A stretch of 54,331 nt of DNA from Sporisorium sorghi (GCA_023212695.1 JALCCG010000150.1:1-54331); one strand, 5' to 3'. Numbered from the stretch's first letter, positions 10,128 to 21,496 are shown. The notes: generated by a model from the letters alone, not told the origin. Program-made: numbers and translations.

Positions 10128-12389
10128 TCAATAGTCATCGTGCTTGAGCGTAACACTCGAAAAGCCGCTAAAGGGGTTGCTGACCACAGCATCACCCTCT
10201 TCGTCGCCGACGTTCTTCTGCCCCGCAACGGCCTTGATCTCGGCTGGCTTGGCTTTGGTGTTGTTGCCCTGGTCATCCAGGTTCAAGCTGCGGCTCTCGC
10301 GCACATTGCGGAAGTTGACCGCGTCGACGCCATTCGAGTAGGCCGGCACGATAGGCGGCGTCGAGTTGCGCAGCAGACCCCACGAGATGTTGGAGAACCA
10401 CTTGTGCTGTTTCACTTCAGACGCGCCGGACTGCGAGCCCATGCGCTTGAGCTCGTCCTTGATGAGCAGCTTGCGGATGAGCGACTTGCCGAACGACGAG
10501 ATGGGGATCGAGTCCGGGAACTGCACCTCGTTGCGCAGCACATTCGAAAACGTCTCGTTGCGCGTGCTTCCCTTGAACGGCGTAGTGGCAAAGATCATCT
10601 CGTAGATCAGGATACCCAACGTCCACCAATCGACGGCCGAGGTGTGTCCACATCCCTTGATCACCTCGGGCGCAATGTACTCCTCTGTGCCGACAAACGA
10701 GTTGGTACGCAGATCGGCAATGCAGCTTCGCGTGTCGACGAGCGGCGCGCTGTTGGGCGTAGCTTGACGGATCATGGCAGGCGCACCGCCGCGCTGCGTC
10801 GCACGCGCCGACAGGTCGAAATCGGAAAGCATGACGTGTCCGCTCTGGTGAAGCAGGATGTTTTCGGGCTTGAGATCGCGGTAGATGAAGCCCATGAGAT
10901 GCAGGTACTCCAACGCGGCGATCACCTCGGCGGCGTAGAACTTGGCGTCTTCCTCGGGCAGGCACTTGCCCGGACGGGTCTGGAGCGCTCGGAAGAACTC
11001 GCCACCCATGCAGTACTCCATGCAGAGATAGAGATAGTCTTCGGACTGGAACGAGTGGTAGAGAGTCACGATGAACGGGTGGTTCGAGGCGGCGAGGATC
11101 TCCTGCTCGGCCATGACACGTTTGATCTTGTTGCGCTTGATCATCTCCTTCTTGGAGAGCACCTTCATGGCGAACAGCTTGTCCGTTTTCTTCTCTCGCA
11201 CCAGGTAGACCTTGCCGACATCGCCCTTGCCGAGCATCTTGACCTTGCTGAAGCTGTTGGGACCCACCTCGACCTCTTTGACCTTGATGCTGTTGCTCGA
11301 GTAGGTGCGTCGGAAGCTGCCGGGCCCTCGATTGGCCGAGGTGGTGCCTGCCAATGCGGCGAGATTTGCAGAGCTGCTGGGTGGAGGGAGCTGCGACTTT
11401 TTGTCCTTGCCGTTGGAGCTCTTGGAACGATTCGTGCCAGGGAAGGCGATTCGACCCGACCTGGGCGTCGAAGAGCCCTTTGCGCTGACCGAGCGGCCTT
11501 TCTCGAAATCCTTGTAGCTGAACGAGGTGGCGCTGCTGTCCATGCGGACGGGCGAGTTGGAAAAGTAGGCAGCATTGAGCTGGTCCTTGTTGGTCGCGGC
11601 AGAGGCACCTCCTTCAGAGGCAAATTGGCCGTGCTGGCTGCCCGAGGCGTCGGGCGACAAGTAGCCGTTCTTTGTGGAAGGGTTGGCCTCGTTGAGCTTG
11701 GGGGCAGCGCCGCCGTTCTGGCCGTTCTTGTAGATCTTGTTGGTGTCCGGTGCGCTCGAGACGCGTCTCATGAGGCGAGAGGCAAAGCCCTGGTGCGACG
11801 AATCGTTGTCGCTGATGTCGGCCGGTGGCTGGAGTTTGCCCGAGGCGGAGGCCGTCATGGCGTCACCAATGGATCCGGAGGCGTTGCGGTCCTCAGACGA
11901 GTAGCTGTCGTTGGAGAAGGAGCTCGGGTCTGTGACGACGGTGGAGCCGTTCATGGGCTGGAAAGAGGTGGAGCCCGAGTGCGAGCCCGTGTACTGGGCA
12001 TTGTCAAAGTAGTCGGCAGCCTTGTGCGTGCTCGAGTCGGCGGAATCGGTGTGCCAGCTGCGGTCGTTGACAGCGTTGCCGCTGGCCTTTCTGCCGATGG
12101 AGCCGAACTTGAACATTTGTTTCCACTTTTTGTCCTTGCCACCGCCATTGGAGCTGGTGCCGTTGGATTGGTGTGATGAGCTGTGGTAAGAACGCGCAGA
12201 GTGGGGAGCGGGCGACTCGCCGATGCCGGAGCTTTGGCCGTTGAGGCGGATCTGGTGAGAGGGGGTGTTGGAGCCGCTGGCGAAGCTCGAGGTGGATTGG
12301 GTGGGAGGGGTGGCATAGGCAGTGCCCGACTCGTGAGCGGGAGTAGTTTGCATTGTGCTGATTCCTGATGAGGCGACCAGTGATGACAT
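10128..12389 (-). CDS. AGC protein kinase, NRC-2/Fpk1/Kin82 (flippase kinase) type
   Basis: Serine/threonine kinase; in yeast Fpk1/Fpk2 activate aminophospholipid flippases, and in Neurospora NRC-2 restrains conidiation. Single exon, 753 residues. The first 380 residues are disordered and Ser/Gly/Asn-rich. The kinase domain has the Gly-rich loop [12 protein letters not shown] (about 386), Lys409 in LFAMKVLSK, Asp505 in [11 protein letters not shown], and Asp523 in SDFDLS. DFD in place of DFG is typical of this phototropin-related branch. The activation segment is [16 protein letters not shown], preceded by a long insert after [11 protein letters not shown]. The C-terminal tail has a hydrophobic-motif candidate NPFSGFSS. 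The start ATG at 12387-12389 is the first in frame; the frame upstream is open but without ATG. Confidence 0.93.
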   Translation of the reverse strand: MSSLVASSGISTMQTTPAHESGTAYATPPTQSTSSFASGSNTPSHQIRLNGQSSGIGESPAPHSARSYHSSSHQSNGTSSNGGGKDKKWKQMFKFGSIGRKASGNAVNDRSWHTDSADSSTHKAADYFDNAQYTGSHSGSTSFQPMNGSTVVTDPSSFSNDSYSSEDRNASGSIGDAMTASASGKLQPPADISDNDSSHQGFASRLMRRVSSAPDTNKIYKNGQNGGAAPKLNEANPSTKNGYLSPDASGSQHGQFASEGGASAATNKDQLNAAYFSNSPVRMDSSATSFSYKDFEKGRSVSAKGSSTPRSGRIAFPGTNRSKSSNGKDKKSQLPPPSSSANLAALAGTTSANRGPGSFRRTYSSNSIKVKEVEVGPNSFSKVKMLGKGDVGKVYLVREKKTDKLFAMKVLSKKEMIKRNKIKRVMAEQEILAASNHPFIVTLYHSFQSEDYLYLCMEYCMGGEFFRALQTRPGKCLPEEDAKFYAAEVIAALEYLHLMGFIYRDLKPENILLHQSGHVMLSDFDLSARATQRGGAPAMIRQATPNSAPLVDTRSCIADLRTNSFVGTEEYIAPEVIKGCGHTSAVDWWTLGILIYEMIFATTPFKGSTRNETFSNVLRNEVQFPDSIPISSFGKSLIRKLLIKDELKRMGSQSGASEVKQHKWFSNISWGLLRNSTPPIVPAYSNGVDAVNFRNVRESRSLNLDDQGNNTKAKPAEIKAVAGQKNVGDEEGDAVVSNPFSGFSSVTLKHDDY

Positions 12390-13062
12390 GCTGGAGAGGG
12401 CAGTGATGATGAACGTCGGCGTTTGATCCAAAAGGAAGGCAGTGCAGATCAATCAAGAGACTGGAGTGCAGGTGAGCTAGCACGAGCGGTTGAGCTGATG
12501 AGAAGCGAACAGAAATGCCGTGGAGTACGAGAGGTGCTCCTTCGAATGCGATTGAGTGATTTAAGCACCGGAAGCGTTGCGAACGGCTAGGGTTCGTGGG
12601 AAATGATCGTGCCTTGATGGGACTCGAGGATGGAAGATGCTGTTGCTTGCTTGCTCGATACGTTCGTGCAGGATCGATCAGTGTTGGAGCGATTCTGTCA
12701 GAATCGCAATTCGGCGTGACTGCCACAGATGACGACGAGGATAGCGATGCGGTTGATGATGGCAGTGAGTCGAAGACGATGATGCCAGAGAACAGGGTCG
12801 AGAGGGTAGAGTGAGGTTGCGAGCAAAAACCGTCGTCGACTGGTTGCACCAAAAAGGTCGCTGGAACAGCGGGGAAGAGAGAGAGAAACGTTGGAGTCGG
12901 TCGGTCGGTCAGCGGGTCGGTCAGTCAAAATCGGTCGTTGATTAGGCTTAGCGGACTGTCAAAGACGCGACTAGACAAGCGACACACACACACAGAGAGA
13001 GAGAAAGAGGCGGAGACACACAGGGAGAGAAAAGAGGGCGCCAAGGAAGGGCAGCAGAAGCA

Positions 13063-13097
<35 letters not shown>

Positions 13098-13419
13098 TCT
13101 GCCTTGATCTTTTTCCTTTTCGATTGTGCAGCCAGTCAGCAAGCAGTGCGTCTGCGTCCAAAAGGCACCAGAAGAGCATGCAGGAAGTGTGCAAAAGCTG
13201 CAAAAGCGTGCGAAATCTGAATGCGCGGAGCCACAAATTCACGGCTTGCCTGACACCCAAAGCTTTGGAAGCAGCACAAGCGAGCCAGCACAGCGCCACA
13301 CAAAAACGCACAAAGTGGGAGTTGCGAGGGGAAGAAAAAAAAAAAAAAAAAAAGAAAACGAAAACGAAAACGAAATTTCCTACGCACGGCCGATGGCAAG
13401 AGAGTAAGCGTTGTCTCCT

Positions 13420-13450
<31 letters not shown>

Positions 13451-14642
13451 CCCCCTTTTTTGAATTGCCGTCGAATTTTTGGGAGAGCGACACCACGTTA
13501 AACCCGACTTTCGGCGTGCAAGGTGGACGGATGCAATCGAGTCGAGTCCAAGGCTGGTCTGCAATGAAGCACGGCCGCAACAACAACATCTCAGAAGATC
13601 GCTGAGCATGCCATCGTGGGCGAGCGATCGTGCTTCTCAGCAGCTGCTGCTCCTCTGAGAAGGTCAAAAAATTGAGGCGGCGGGTCATCGGTGGGCAGCT
13701 CAATTTGATGCGCATTGTCCACCTTTTTTTTTTTTTTTTTTGGACGCCAAGCGAGACGACGAAAATTCGAGGGTGCCCACGCTTCACAGCGAACAGACAA
13801 GAGACACACACACACACACACACATGCACCTGTCTTCCTGCAGAGACCCGCAGCGCTGCTTGCAGCTTGGCTGCATTGTGAGCTCTGCAATTGTGCGAGT
13901 GACGGTCGACAGGGGTGCGATGTTTTCAAATGTGTCGTGTACCTGATCAGCACTTGATCGACCTCCTGCCTCGCTCGTTCTTTCTGCGTGTCCAAGCTCT
14001 GGCGTGATGGGCAGCGATGCTTGCACGACCAAGTCAAATCAGGGTCTGATCGCACAGTAAGCAGCGAGTTCTCCTTGCTGCGTTCCAGCTGATCCTGCAG
14101 AAAAGCACAAGCAGCAGCGATGTGCAAGCCTCGTGCACCAAACCCGTCCGTCCCTTGCCGATACCCCAAGGAAGACAGCGCCAAGGCGATCTCGGAGGCT
14201 GTCGAGCCTTGCTGCCAGCCAAGCAAACAGCAAACAGCAAACAGCGCGCGAGAGGACTCGGTGCGTGGCAGCCTCGCTTCCGGCCATTGCTTGACGCACT
14301 TTGAAATGCAAAGCCGGCCGGTCATTCGACCAAATTGACCGCGCAACCAGAGATAAAGGCTTAACATGGCTTCGGGATCGTACGAGCACTTTCCCCGCCA
14401 CGAGGCAGCATCCACAAACGATCCGAAGTTGACCAGCAATGAGATGATCAATCAGGTATAATACAAGGGGATAAAGATCGGAGGAAACGAGTGGGAACGC
14501 CATCATATCTGTCTGCCGCGATGTTGTCGTGCACGGCGCCGAAAGAGGCACCTGACGCTCCCTGTGTTGCGCGCAAGCTGACCGCGCTTCATGCTGACGG
14601 CGCCGGGTATCTGTTGTCGAGACGGTAAGTCGAAACCGCAGC
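12390..14642. other. 2.25 kb intergenic region with many simple repeats
   Basis: No gene recognised. Simple repeats: GGTCGGTC-like units at 12898-12935, (GGCT)n at about 13067-13098, A-run at about 13337-13352, T-run at about 13421-13450, T-run at about 13723-13740, and (CA)n at about 13806-13824. A long minus-strand frame (13591-14451) is open but low in complexity and matches nothing known. Confidence 0.5.
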
Positions 14643-14951
14643 TTAGCGCACACGCTCAAACGAGCTCGATCGACCGAGAATCACGACCGAAAAGTCCATG
14701 ATCTGCGTACAAGGCAAGATACGGACATGTCTGTTGTCAGCGCCACTCTCTATAGATCATCCTATCCGCCTTCCAGCTAAAGAACTACTCACCCATTCTC
14801 CCGCTTCGAGGTAGATGCGCATCAAGTTCCGCAGGTCTTTGTTCGGCATGCGCGATACCGCCGGTGTGAGTCCAGTGCTTCGCTTGATCCCAGACAGCGC
14901 CACGCTCACCAGCATGGCGTCGACGAGCAAATGGAAGATGCGCCCAAACAT
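14643..14951 (-). CDS. ATG44: Mitofissin (Atg44, formerly DUF1748)
   Basis: Small intermembrane-space protein that drives mitochondrial fission needed for mitophagy in yeasts. Exons on the minus strand are 14951-14793 and 14702-14643, with a 90 nt intron (GTGAGT...CGCAG). The joined product is 72 residues, the usual size (about 70-75). Visible family features: MFGRIFHLLVDAMLVSVALS, then GIKRSTGLTPAVSR, the conserved GEW at the splice junction, and the second amphipathic stretch MDFSVVILGRSSSF. The acceptor is supported because IMDFSVV directly continues GEW as in family members. Small and intron-split, it is easily missed by gene finders. It diverges from the DUF262 gene. Confidence 0.85.
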
Positions 14952-15766
14952 GATGGACGTACAGTCGCTGCGATTGACTCGAAGAGACCTTGAGAGCTTT
15001 GCAATGACAGTGGTTCTCGGTGGAATCCGAAGCGTTTCTCCCGCGAGAATGTGTTGGCGATAAGAGCGGTTTTGGCTTGTCCGATTGCGATAAGATCAGC
15101 TCTCGTTGATGTCAGCGTCGACTCGAGAAGTTGCAAATACGATTGCTTGGCGAATTCCGGTCGGCTGCAGGTGTCGAAGAGGCGGTCGATGGCAAGACGA
15201 GCGATGATGTTAAAGATGAAAGGTGGATGAGAGCCGACGATGGAGCTACTGTATTACGAGCCTTGCACGAGGGCCCAAACGCAGGGTTCAAGCTCAAACT
15301 CAAGCCTTGCAAAAATCGCAAGCAAATCTTGCGCGCTCCCCACACGATCCTTTTGCGCAAGAGGTCTCTTCTCTCTCTCTCTCTCCTCTCCTCTCTCTCC
15401 CTTTCTGAGGCGTAAGTCGACATCGCAAGGCCGGTCCAAACCCTCGATTCGGCAATCCCGCCGCGCTGACAGCCTCACTCGCAGCTCAGCTGAGGCACTG
15501 CGCAGCGCTACCACTCGCCGACGAAGACCTTCATCGGCTCTCTCACACCCGCCGCTGTGTGCCGAAATGGCAGCGCAATTCAGCCCGCTCGGGCCCTCGC
15601 TACACACAGAGCTTGAGTCAGAGTGTGTGACGGTCCGAGAACATGCAGAAAGGGGTTCATAGCAAAGAAGGTGATTGAAGTTGGTCCGTTTGGAGCTCGC
15701 AACCTTGGGCAGTAGCAACTTCAGAAGTTCAAAGATATGTTCAAAACATCAAAGTCAGGCTCAAAT

Positions 15767-15870
15767 GAGGTTGAACAAGGTTGGGATGAAGTTCAATGAG
15801 GTTGAGGGAGGTTGGAGGAGGTTGCATCTGAGGTTGCCTGAGGTTGAGATCAAGTTGAAATGAGGTTGAG
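15767..15870 (+). repeat. Degenerate tandem array of GAGGTTG
   Basis: Seven exact GAGGTTG heptamers start at 15767, 15798, 15808, 15818, 15830, 15840 and 15862. Three variants sit at about 15777, 15788 and 15851. Spacing is 10-12 bp throughout, close to one helical turn. Confidence 0.8.
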
Positions 15871-16208
15871 TCATCAGATTCTCGCCAGGAGGGCCTAGCG
15901 CAGAGGCTGAGTCCCAGAAGTCACGTGATTTTCCAGTGATTTTTCGAAAGCAGCTCTCTGATTGGTCAGATAAAGGCTGCAGCGAGAGGGTTAGGCTGCG
16001 AAGCTTTGAGGCACCACACCAGTCAAGTCAAAAATTTTGCGGTCCCTGAGACTCTCTCTCTCCCCTCTACAAATGAGGTTCCTTGCTAGGAGGCTCAGTT
16101 GTCTAGCCAGCCAGTGCCTCTGCCCTATATATGCAACCTCCTTCCTTCCCCCCTTTCCTCCTTCTCAACCTCAACCCTTTCCAACCTCCCTTCCCTCAAT
16201 CAACTTTT

Positions 16209-16271
16209 CCCTCCCTCTCTCCCTCTCTCTCCCTCTCTCTCTCTCTTTCTCTCTCCCTCTCTCTCTCTCTT

Positions 16272-16313
<42 letters not shown>

Positions 16314-16328
16314 CCTCTCTCTCTCTCT
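16209..16328 (+). repeat. CT-rich polypyrimidine microsatellite
   Basis: A stretch of about 120 bp of only C and T, mainly (CT)n with interspersed CCC and TTT. A unit of roughly 24-30 bp (TTTCTCTCTCCCTCTCTC...) recurs three times, so there is a higher-order repeat. Confidence 0.9.
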
Positions 16329-17016
16329 AACCAACCACAGTCCTCACTGTTCTTCTGCTCCGCTTGAGGGTGCGAGTTTTTGTGCCTTTCCTGCGTTGCG
16401 ATCTTTTGCGAGTCCTCTGCGTCGCTATCAGGCTTTCAAACCTCTCGCTTTTCGCGTCTCTTCGCGTCGTTGGTTGTTTGTTTCATTTTCGCCTCCACAC
16501 TTTGCCTTCCCGTCGTTGTCCGGCAACCTTGAATCGAGAGCTTCGGTTCTTCTCGCTGCTGCGGCTTTGACATCGTCAACTCGTCAGCGCTGGCCCTATC
16601 ACCCTCCCGACTCCGTTTCGCTCGCTGTCAAGAAGCTTGTCGCTGCATTCTAACGAAACAAACAGAAGCCAGCCGAATCACACGGTCCTCGTCAACATCG
16701 AACGGCGTCAAGCAAGCACCCTCACAGGCGCGTGTCGCACCTTCTTCCGCATCGCAATCACTGTCGGTCGCGCTGATCAGTGCAAGCATACATCAAGTCA
16801 TGTCGCTCAAGCCAGAGGACGGTAAGCATCTCGACCCTGTCCACCGTCAATCAGCTGCAGATCGTCGTTGAGCTCATCATACTGACTATTGCAATCCATC
16901 TCTCTCTTCCTTATCACTTATCGTCTTCGCCGTCTTTCTATGATCACCTCCACCTTTCCATGATCACTCGCTGCCTTCATCCCCCGGCTATGATCACCAA
17001 ACCTTAACTCTGTGCG

Positions 17017-18729
17017 ATGCCTCCGCTTCCGCATCCCGCCGTCTACATATTTTGGATCGACTGCGCTTCATTGGGCCATGGGGATATAAACCTCCTTCCG
17101 CCTCCGCATTCTCCTCCCTCCTCTCCACCAACTCCTCTCTCGCAACACCATCCGACTCCCGGATCGACGGCATCGACGACGATACGAATGCCCGCCCTTG
17201 CACCCATCGACCTTGCACCTGACTCGACTCCAATGCCAACCACCACCGTGCGTCATGTTCGCTTTCTAGACCAAGAGCTCGATGAGCTGTTCGAACACCG
17301 ACCCGCACTCAGCTCCGAGTCGGATCTCAGCAGTGACGACGACGACGGCGACTACGGCAGCAGCGTCAAGGCTTCTCCTTCGAAAACCCGCGCAAGAAAG
17401 AACCCGTCCACTAGGGTGCTCGACCTCGGTCACGTCCTCAAAGCTCCTCGTGCGGCTCAGTTCTCCACCCGCACCATCGCCGATATGGTCAAGGACGACA
17501 TTATCGACCTCGAGCCCGAATACCAGCGAGGCGTCGTGTGGCCTGCGGACAAGCAGTCCGCCGTGATCGAGTCCATCATGCGTCACTACTACGTTCCGCC
17601 CGTTCTGCTCTCTGTACAGGCCCGCGAGGGTCCTGGCGGAGAGACTCTGTACGTTTGCATCGACGGCAAGCAGCGTATCTCGTCGATCTGCAAATTTCTC
17701 GACAACGAGATTGCCGTCAGGGAGCCTTCGACGGGCCGCAGGTTCTGGTTCATGGAGGACCTGTCCTTCGGCAAGACGCCCGCGCTGACGCCGGCTCAAC
17801 GACGCAAGTTTGAGAACGAGCAGCTCACCGTCGTCGAGTTTGAAGGGCTCACGGACGAGACGGAACGCGACATGTTCAGCCGTGTGCAGATGGGTGTGAC
17901 GCTGTCGTCGGCCGAGAAGCTCGGTGCGCACCTGGGAGCGTGGCCTGATTTCATCCGCCAGATGGTGAAGCGCTTTATCGACCCGAATCCGTCGCTGGTG
18001 CACGACGAGGAGGGCAAGAGCTTCCTGCTTGTCAACCGCGGTAGGGACTACCTGTTCATGGCGCAGATTGCGCTGCTCATCCACCACGCCAAGACGGACA
18101 AGTACTTGCCCTCGGCGCACACGATCGACACGTTCCTCAAGCAGAACGCTCAGAAGGATCCGCCGCGCTCGCTGGTCCGGGACATGCAACGCACCTTGGA
18201 GCGCTACGTGGCGCTCGCCAACCATCGCCGCTACGGCGCGTGCATCAAACCCGAAGTGAAGCTCAACAAGCTCGGGCGGCCCGTCAACAAGCCGCTCTCG
18301 CCCGCCGAGTTTGTGTACATTGCGTTTTTGATCTACAAGTTCCCCGATGCGACAAGCTCGCAGCTGTTCCGGCTGGTGCAGGGGCTCAAGCAGGACGTGC
18401 GGTCGCAGTTCAAGGACGTGCTGTTCAACTCGAATGTTGCGGGTGTTATGCGTCGATACATCAACCAGGCGCAGGTCACGCCGGACGCCGAGTCGCTCGC
18501 CGCTTCCGCTAGCCCGAGGAAGCGCGTCCGCACCGAGGCGCCCACCGCCAGCAGCGACGACGACGACGACGGCGACGCCCCGCTCGCCAGTTCCGGACGC
18601 ACCAACGGCAATGGCAGCGCCAGCTCGTCGTTGGACATCAACCCGGACGCAGGCCTGTTCCGCACCTCCGCCGCCGAAAGCTCTCGCAACCCGCTCAGCA
18701 ACATGTCCCCCGCCCCGCCCCATCCTTAA
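17017..18729 (+). CDS. DUF262 (GmrSD N-terminal-like) domain protein
   Basis: The DUF262 domain is best known as the nucleotide-binding/hydrolysing half of bacterial modification-dependent nucleases (GmrSD, BrxU, SspE). What the fungal members do is unknown to me. Counting from 17017 the protein is 570 residues. The domain has YQRGVVWP (Y169; QRxxVW motif) and DGKQRISS (D216; canonical DGQQR motif), followed by a helical region to about residue 490. The tail has a basic stretch SPRKRVRTE (possible nuclear signal), an acidic SSDDDDDGD and a Ser/Pro end. No HNH/DUF1524 nuclease domain is present. Start alternatives: ATG 17188, or a first exon 16800-16821 spliced to 17269 (both phase 1), giving MSLKPEDDQELDELFEH. 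Confidence 0.8.
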   Translation: MPPLPHPAVYIFWIDCASLGHGDINLLPPPHSPPSSPPTPLSQHHPTPGSTASTTIRMPALAPIDLAPDSTPMPTTTVRHVRFLDQELDELFEHRPALSSESDLSSDDDDGDYGSSVKASPSKTRARKNPSTRVLDLGHVLKAPRAAQFSTRTIADMVKDDIIDLEPEYQRGVVWPADKQSAVIESIMRHYYVPPVLLSVQAREGPGGETLYVCIDGKQRISSICKFLDNEIAVREPSTGRRFWFMEDLSFGKTPALTPAQRRKFENEQLTVVEFEGLTDETERDMFSRVQMGVTLSSAEKLGAHLGAWPDFIRQMVKRFIDPNPSLVHDEEGKSFLLVNRGRDYLFMAQIALLIHHAKTDKYLPSAHTIDTFLKQNAQKDPPRSLVRDMQRTLERYVALANHRRYGACIKPEVKLNKLGRPVNKPLSPAEFVYIAFLIYKFPDATSSQLFRLVQGLKQDVRSQFKDVLFNSNVAGVMRRYINQAQVTPDAESLAASASPRKRVRTEAPTASSDDDDDGDAPLASSGRTNGNGSASSSLDINPDAGLFRTSAAESSRNPLSNMSPAPPHP

Positions 18730-19087
18730 GTTTCTAATGACCGATCAGAACACCGCCACTCCCCCGCGCCTCGATGCATTGTACTTTTAGCCCAACATTC
18801 ACCTCGCGCCTCCACAGCCCGCACTGTCACGAACGCAAAGCACTGCATTGTCAAAAAGCTGAAAAAAGAGAGTCCATTAGGCATTGCAAAGAAGAAAACT
18901 TGGACGATTGAGCACGAGCCGCCCACGCCAATCGAGATGCAAAAAGAAGTCGTACGATTACAGGGCCTACAGCGCCACACGATAGGGCGAGGCCTCCTGA
19001 GATGAGAGGGAGATGCAATATGCGAGAAGAGAGCGGCATCGCCGCGATATACAGAAGAAAATTTTCAATGACGAGCAGACAACCACC
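18730..19087. other. Convergent 3' flanks
   Basis: 358 bp between the stop codons of the DUF262 gene and the mucin-like membrane protein gene. I see no coding sequence. Confidence 0.5.
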
Positions 19088-21496
19088 TCACTGCTCGCCA
19101 TTCCTTACAGCAAGACGACGGCCGTAATCCTGATCATCGCGCAGACTGACCGCAGACCCGGCCTCATGGGCGGTCATATCGATCCTGCCGTCGGTCTCGT
19201 TGCTGCTGCTGCTCGGGTCGGCGAACACGTTGCCTCCCGCCGCTGCCGCTGGGTGGCCCTGCGCGGCATGCACGCCTCCATACACATCCTGGTCCAGGGG
19301 CGGCGATGCGCCCGGCGCCCAGTTGAGCTGCGGCGCACCCGAGTGGCTGTAGCCGTGCCCACCGCTGCCGGCGCCGTAGGGGTCCTCGTGGCCCTGGCTG
19401 TATCCATTGTGGTCGTGGCCCATCGAGCCCATGCCCGCATAAGCGTCTTCGCTGTTCAGCCCGGCGGGGACGTTCTCGTAGTAGTGCGAGCCGTCCGTTC
19501 CAGCACCTCCGGCGTAGTAGGCAGCAGCACCGCCGGCAGCAGCGCCACCAGCGCCAGCGGCAGCCATGGGACCATAGGCGCCCATACCGGCGTAACCGGG
19601 TGCGGTACCGCCCGACATGTGGCTCGGCTCGTAGCCCTCGGTCGAGGGACCGTAGTTGCTGTAGTACTGCTGCATCATGGCGTTCGAGGCACCGTAGGCT
19701 CCTGCGCCGGCAGCAGCTCCACCGATACCACCGGCAGCCGTGCCGTAGCTGGGGCCCTCGATCATTTCCGGATCGTCGTCGTCGAAGGGAGTCCTCTTGG
19801 TGGCGGCAGCAGCCGAGGCGGCGGCGACCACGTCGGCATCCATCCTCTGCGCCTTCCTGCGCCTCCAAAGCATGTAGAGCACGGCAGCGACGATGGCGAC
19901 GCAGACAAGACCAACAACCGCAAAGGTACCGCCGACGGCACCCGAGTTGCTGAAGAAGCCGTTATCGCTTCCGCTTCCGTTGCTGCTGCTGCCACTCAGC
20001 TGGCCGTTGGCGGTGGTGACGGCATAGGCAGTCGAGGTGGAAGTCTGACCATTGGGGAGGGTGATGGTGGTGAGCGAGGTCTGGGTGGTGATGACCGAAG
20101 GTGTGAGCGACGTAGAGGTGGATACGGCGGGTGCACTGCTTGGTGGATCGGATTGACGGGATGAGGTCGATGACGGATCGGTGGACGAAGAGGATGGGCG
20201 CGAAGATGGTGTATCGGATGAAGTAGGCGAGGAGGGAGAAGATGTCAGAATCGCTGAGCTGGATGTCGGTCTGCAAGCGAGATAGGGTCGAAGATACACG
20301 GGCCATGGCAAGGACGCACACAAAAAGGGAACCGATCAACATCACACGTTCCCTCGACGAGGCGGCTAACCCTCAAATGTGATGGGGAGGCCAAGGCAGG
20401 AGGGAGAGATTGGGAGAAAAGAGGAGAGAGGGCGAAGGATTGCTGCGATCTAGCTTGTGGGGCCGGCCGCGCTTCAGAGAGGAACATGTGCGCCGCCAGG
20501 CATGTCACACGTGTGTGGTGTGATCAAGAGGTAAAACTTACGTGGATGTGGGTGATGCGCTCGTGCTTGTCGAGGTAGGTGTGTCACTGGTCGTGGACAA
20601 TGTGGAGGTATCGGAAGTCGAGGTGGGCGTCGAGGAAGTGCTGGACGAGGTGGAAGTGGGGGTGCTCGAAGTGGTGGAGCTTGTGGTGGTACTGCTTGAA
20701 GTGGAGCTAGAAGTCGTCGAGCTAGACGTCGTTGACTGTGCGTAGAAGGTGCAAATGCAAAGAGCGACATCTCGGGGTCAGCGTCCGCATCCACAACGAT
20801 ACGAGCAAAGCAGCAATAGTGGCCACAGGGAAGGATCTACAGCAAAGCAAAGCCCTAGAAGCAAAGTCGATCCTTGGATTCGAGCTGGGGCACCTGGCCG
20901 AGCCTCCTCCGAAAGCAAGCTGGCAGAGCAGAGGGAGCTTGGAGCTTTGGAGCTTACAGTGGAGACAGGCGTGGATGTGCTCGAAGTGGTTGATGCTGGT
21001 GTCGAGGTCGAACTTACGCTAGTCGAAGACGACGTAGGTCTACGAAGGGACGACGAGGCAAAAGCAGATACACGGTTGGTGTGAATTGGTCAGCTGTGCT
21101 GCTCGCATGCAGCTTGTCGAAAATGTGTCGAGCCTTTACTCACGTCGATCTAGTCGATGACAAGCTTGTGGAAGTGGATGGGCTAGCGGTGATGGTTTCT
21201 GATGAGGTCGAAGCGGGCGTTGACGAGGAGGAGGATGAAGTCGAAGCGATTGAGGTGGACGTGGAGGAGGCGAGGTTGTCAGAGGACCGTGAAGTGTCAG
21301 CCATGGTTGTTGTGGTGCCGAAGGATGATGATGAAGAAGAAGATGAAGATGAGGACGAGAAGGACGAGGAAGAGGAAGACGCCGAAGGTGCCTGCCTCAA
21401 AGTGGACGCTGACGCCGTCGTGGACGCCGTGTCAGTCGAAGACAGGCCAGAAGTCGAAGTGGCGGTCGAGCTCACGCTGACGGATGCAAGGCTAGC
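19088..21496 (-). CDS. Single-pass membrane protein with Ser/Thr-rich mucin-like ectodomain
   Basis: Likely a cell-surface sensor or wall-anchored protein; no family recognised. Exons on the minus strand are 21496-21144, 21039-20958, 20735-20542 and 20270-19088, with introns of 104, 222 and 271 nt. All phases agree, giving 603 residues to the stop. About 300 N-terminal residues are almost only Ser/Thr/Ala/Pro (STSSTPTSTS-type), as in heavily O-mannosylated proteins such as Msb2, Mid2 or Wsc. One membrane helix follows (GGTFAVVGLVCVAIVAAVLY), then a stop-transfer MLWRRRKAQR. A cytoplasmic tail of about 270 residues is Gly/Ala/Tyr-rich (NYGPSTEGYEPSHMSGG). The true N-terminus is not resolved: the first exon shown lacks ATG. 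ATGGCTCGACCC at 22088-22077, followed by GTGAGT, is a phase-compatible candidate first exon. Confidence 0.7.

Larger units (their letters stand above)
14952..17016. promoter_or_regulatory. Divergent ATG44/DUF262 upstream region with repeat arrays
   Basis: About 2 kb without a recognised gene. It contains a degenerate 10-12 bp tandem array of GAGGTTG (15767-15870), a CACGTG E-box at about 15923, an inverted CCAAT box (ATTGG) at about 15961, and a 120 bp pure pyrimidine CT tract (16209-16328) that probably marks the core promoter of the plus-strand gene. An ATG at 16800 followed by a perfect GTAAGC donor (16822) may be a first exon of that gene. Confidence 0.5.

Noticed and set aside
10140..12176. 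678-codon plus-strand ORF opposite the AGC kinase gene
   Set aside because: Antisense shadow caused by GC-rich third codon positions; the minus strand encodes an unmistakable kinase.
13591..14451. 286-codon minus-strand ORF
   Set aside because: Includes poly-Lys and poly-Val/Cys stretches read from simple repeats, with no recognisable domain.
17266..18723. 485-codon minus-strand ORF opposite the DUF262 gene
   Set aside because: Antisense shadow; its composition (Arg/Val/Leu-rich) matches no protein.
19013..20164. 383-codon plus-strand ORF opposite the membrane protein gene
   Set aside because: Shadow of the Gly/Ala/Ser-rich tail; no domain.
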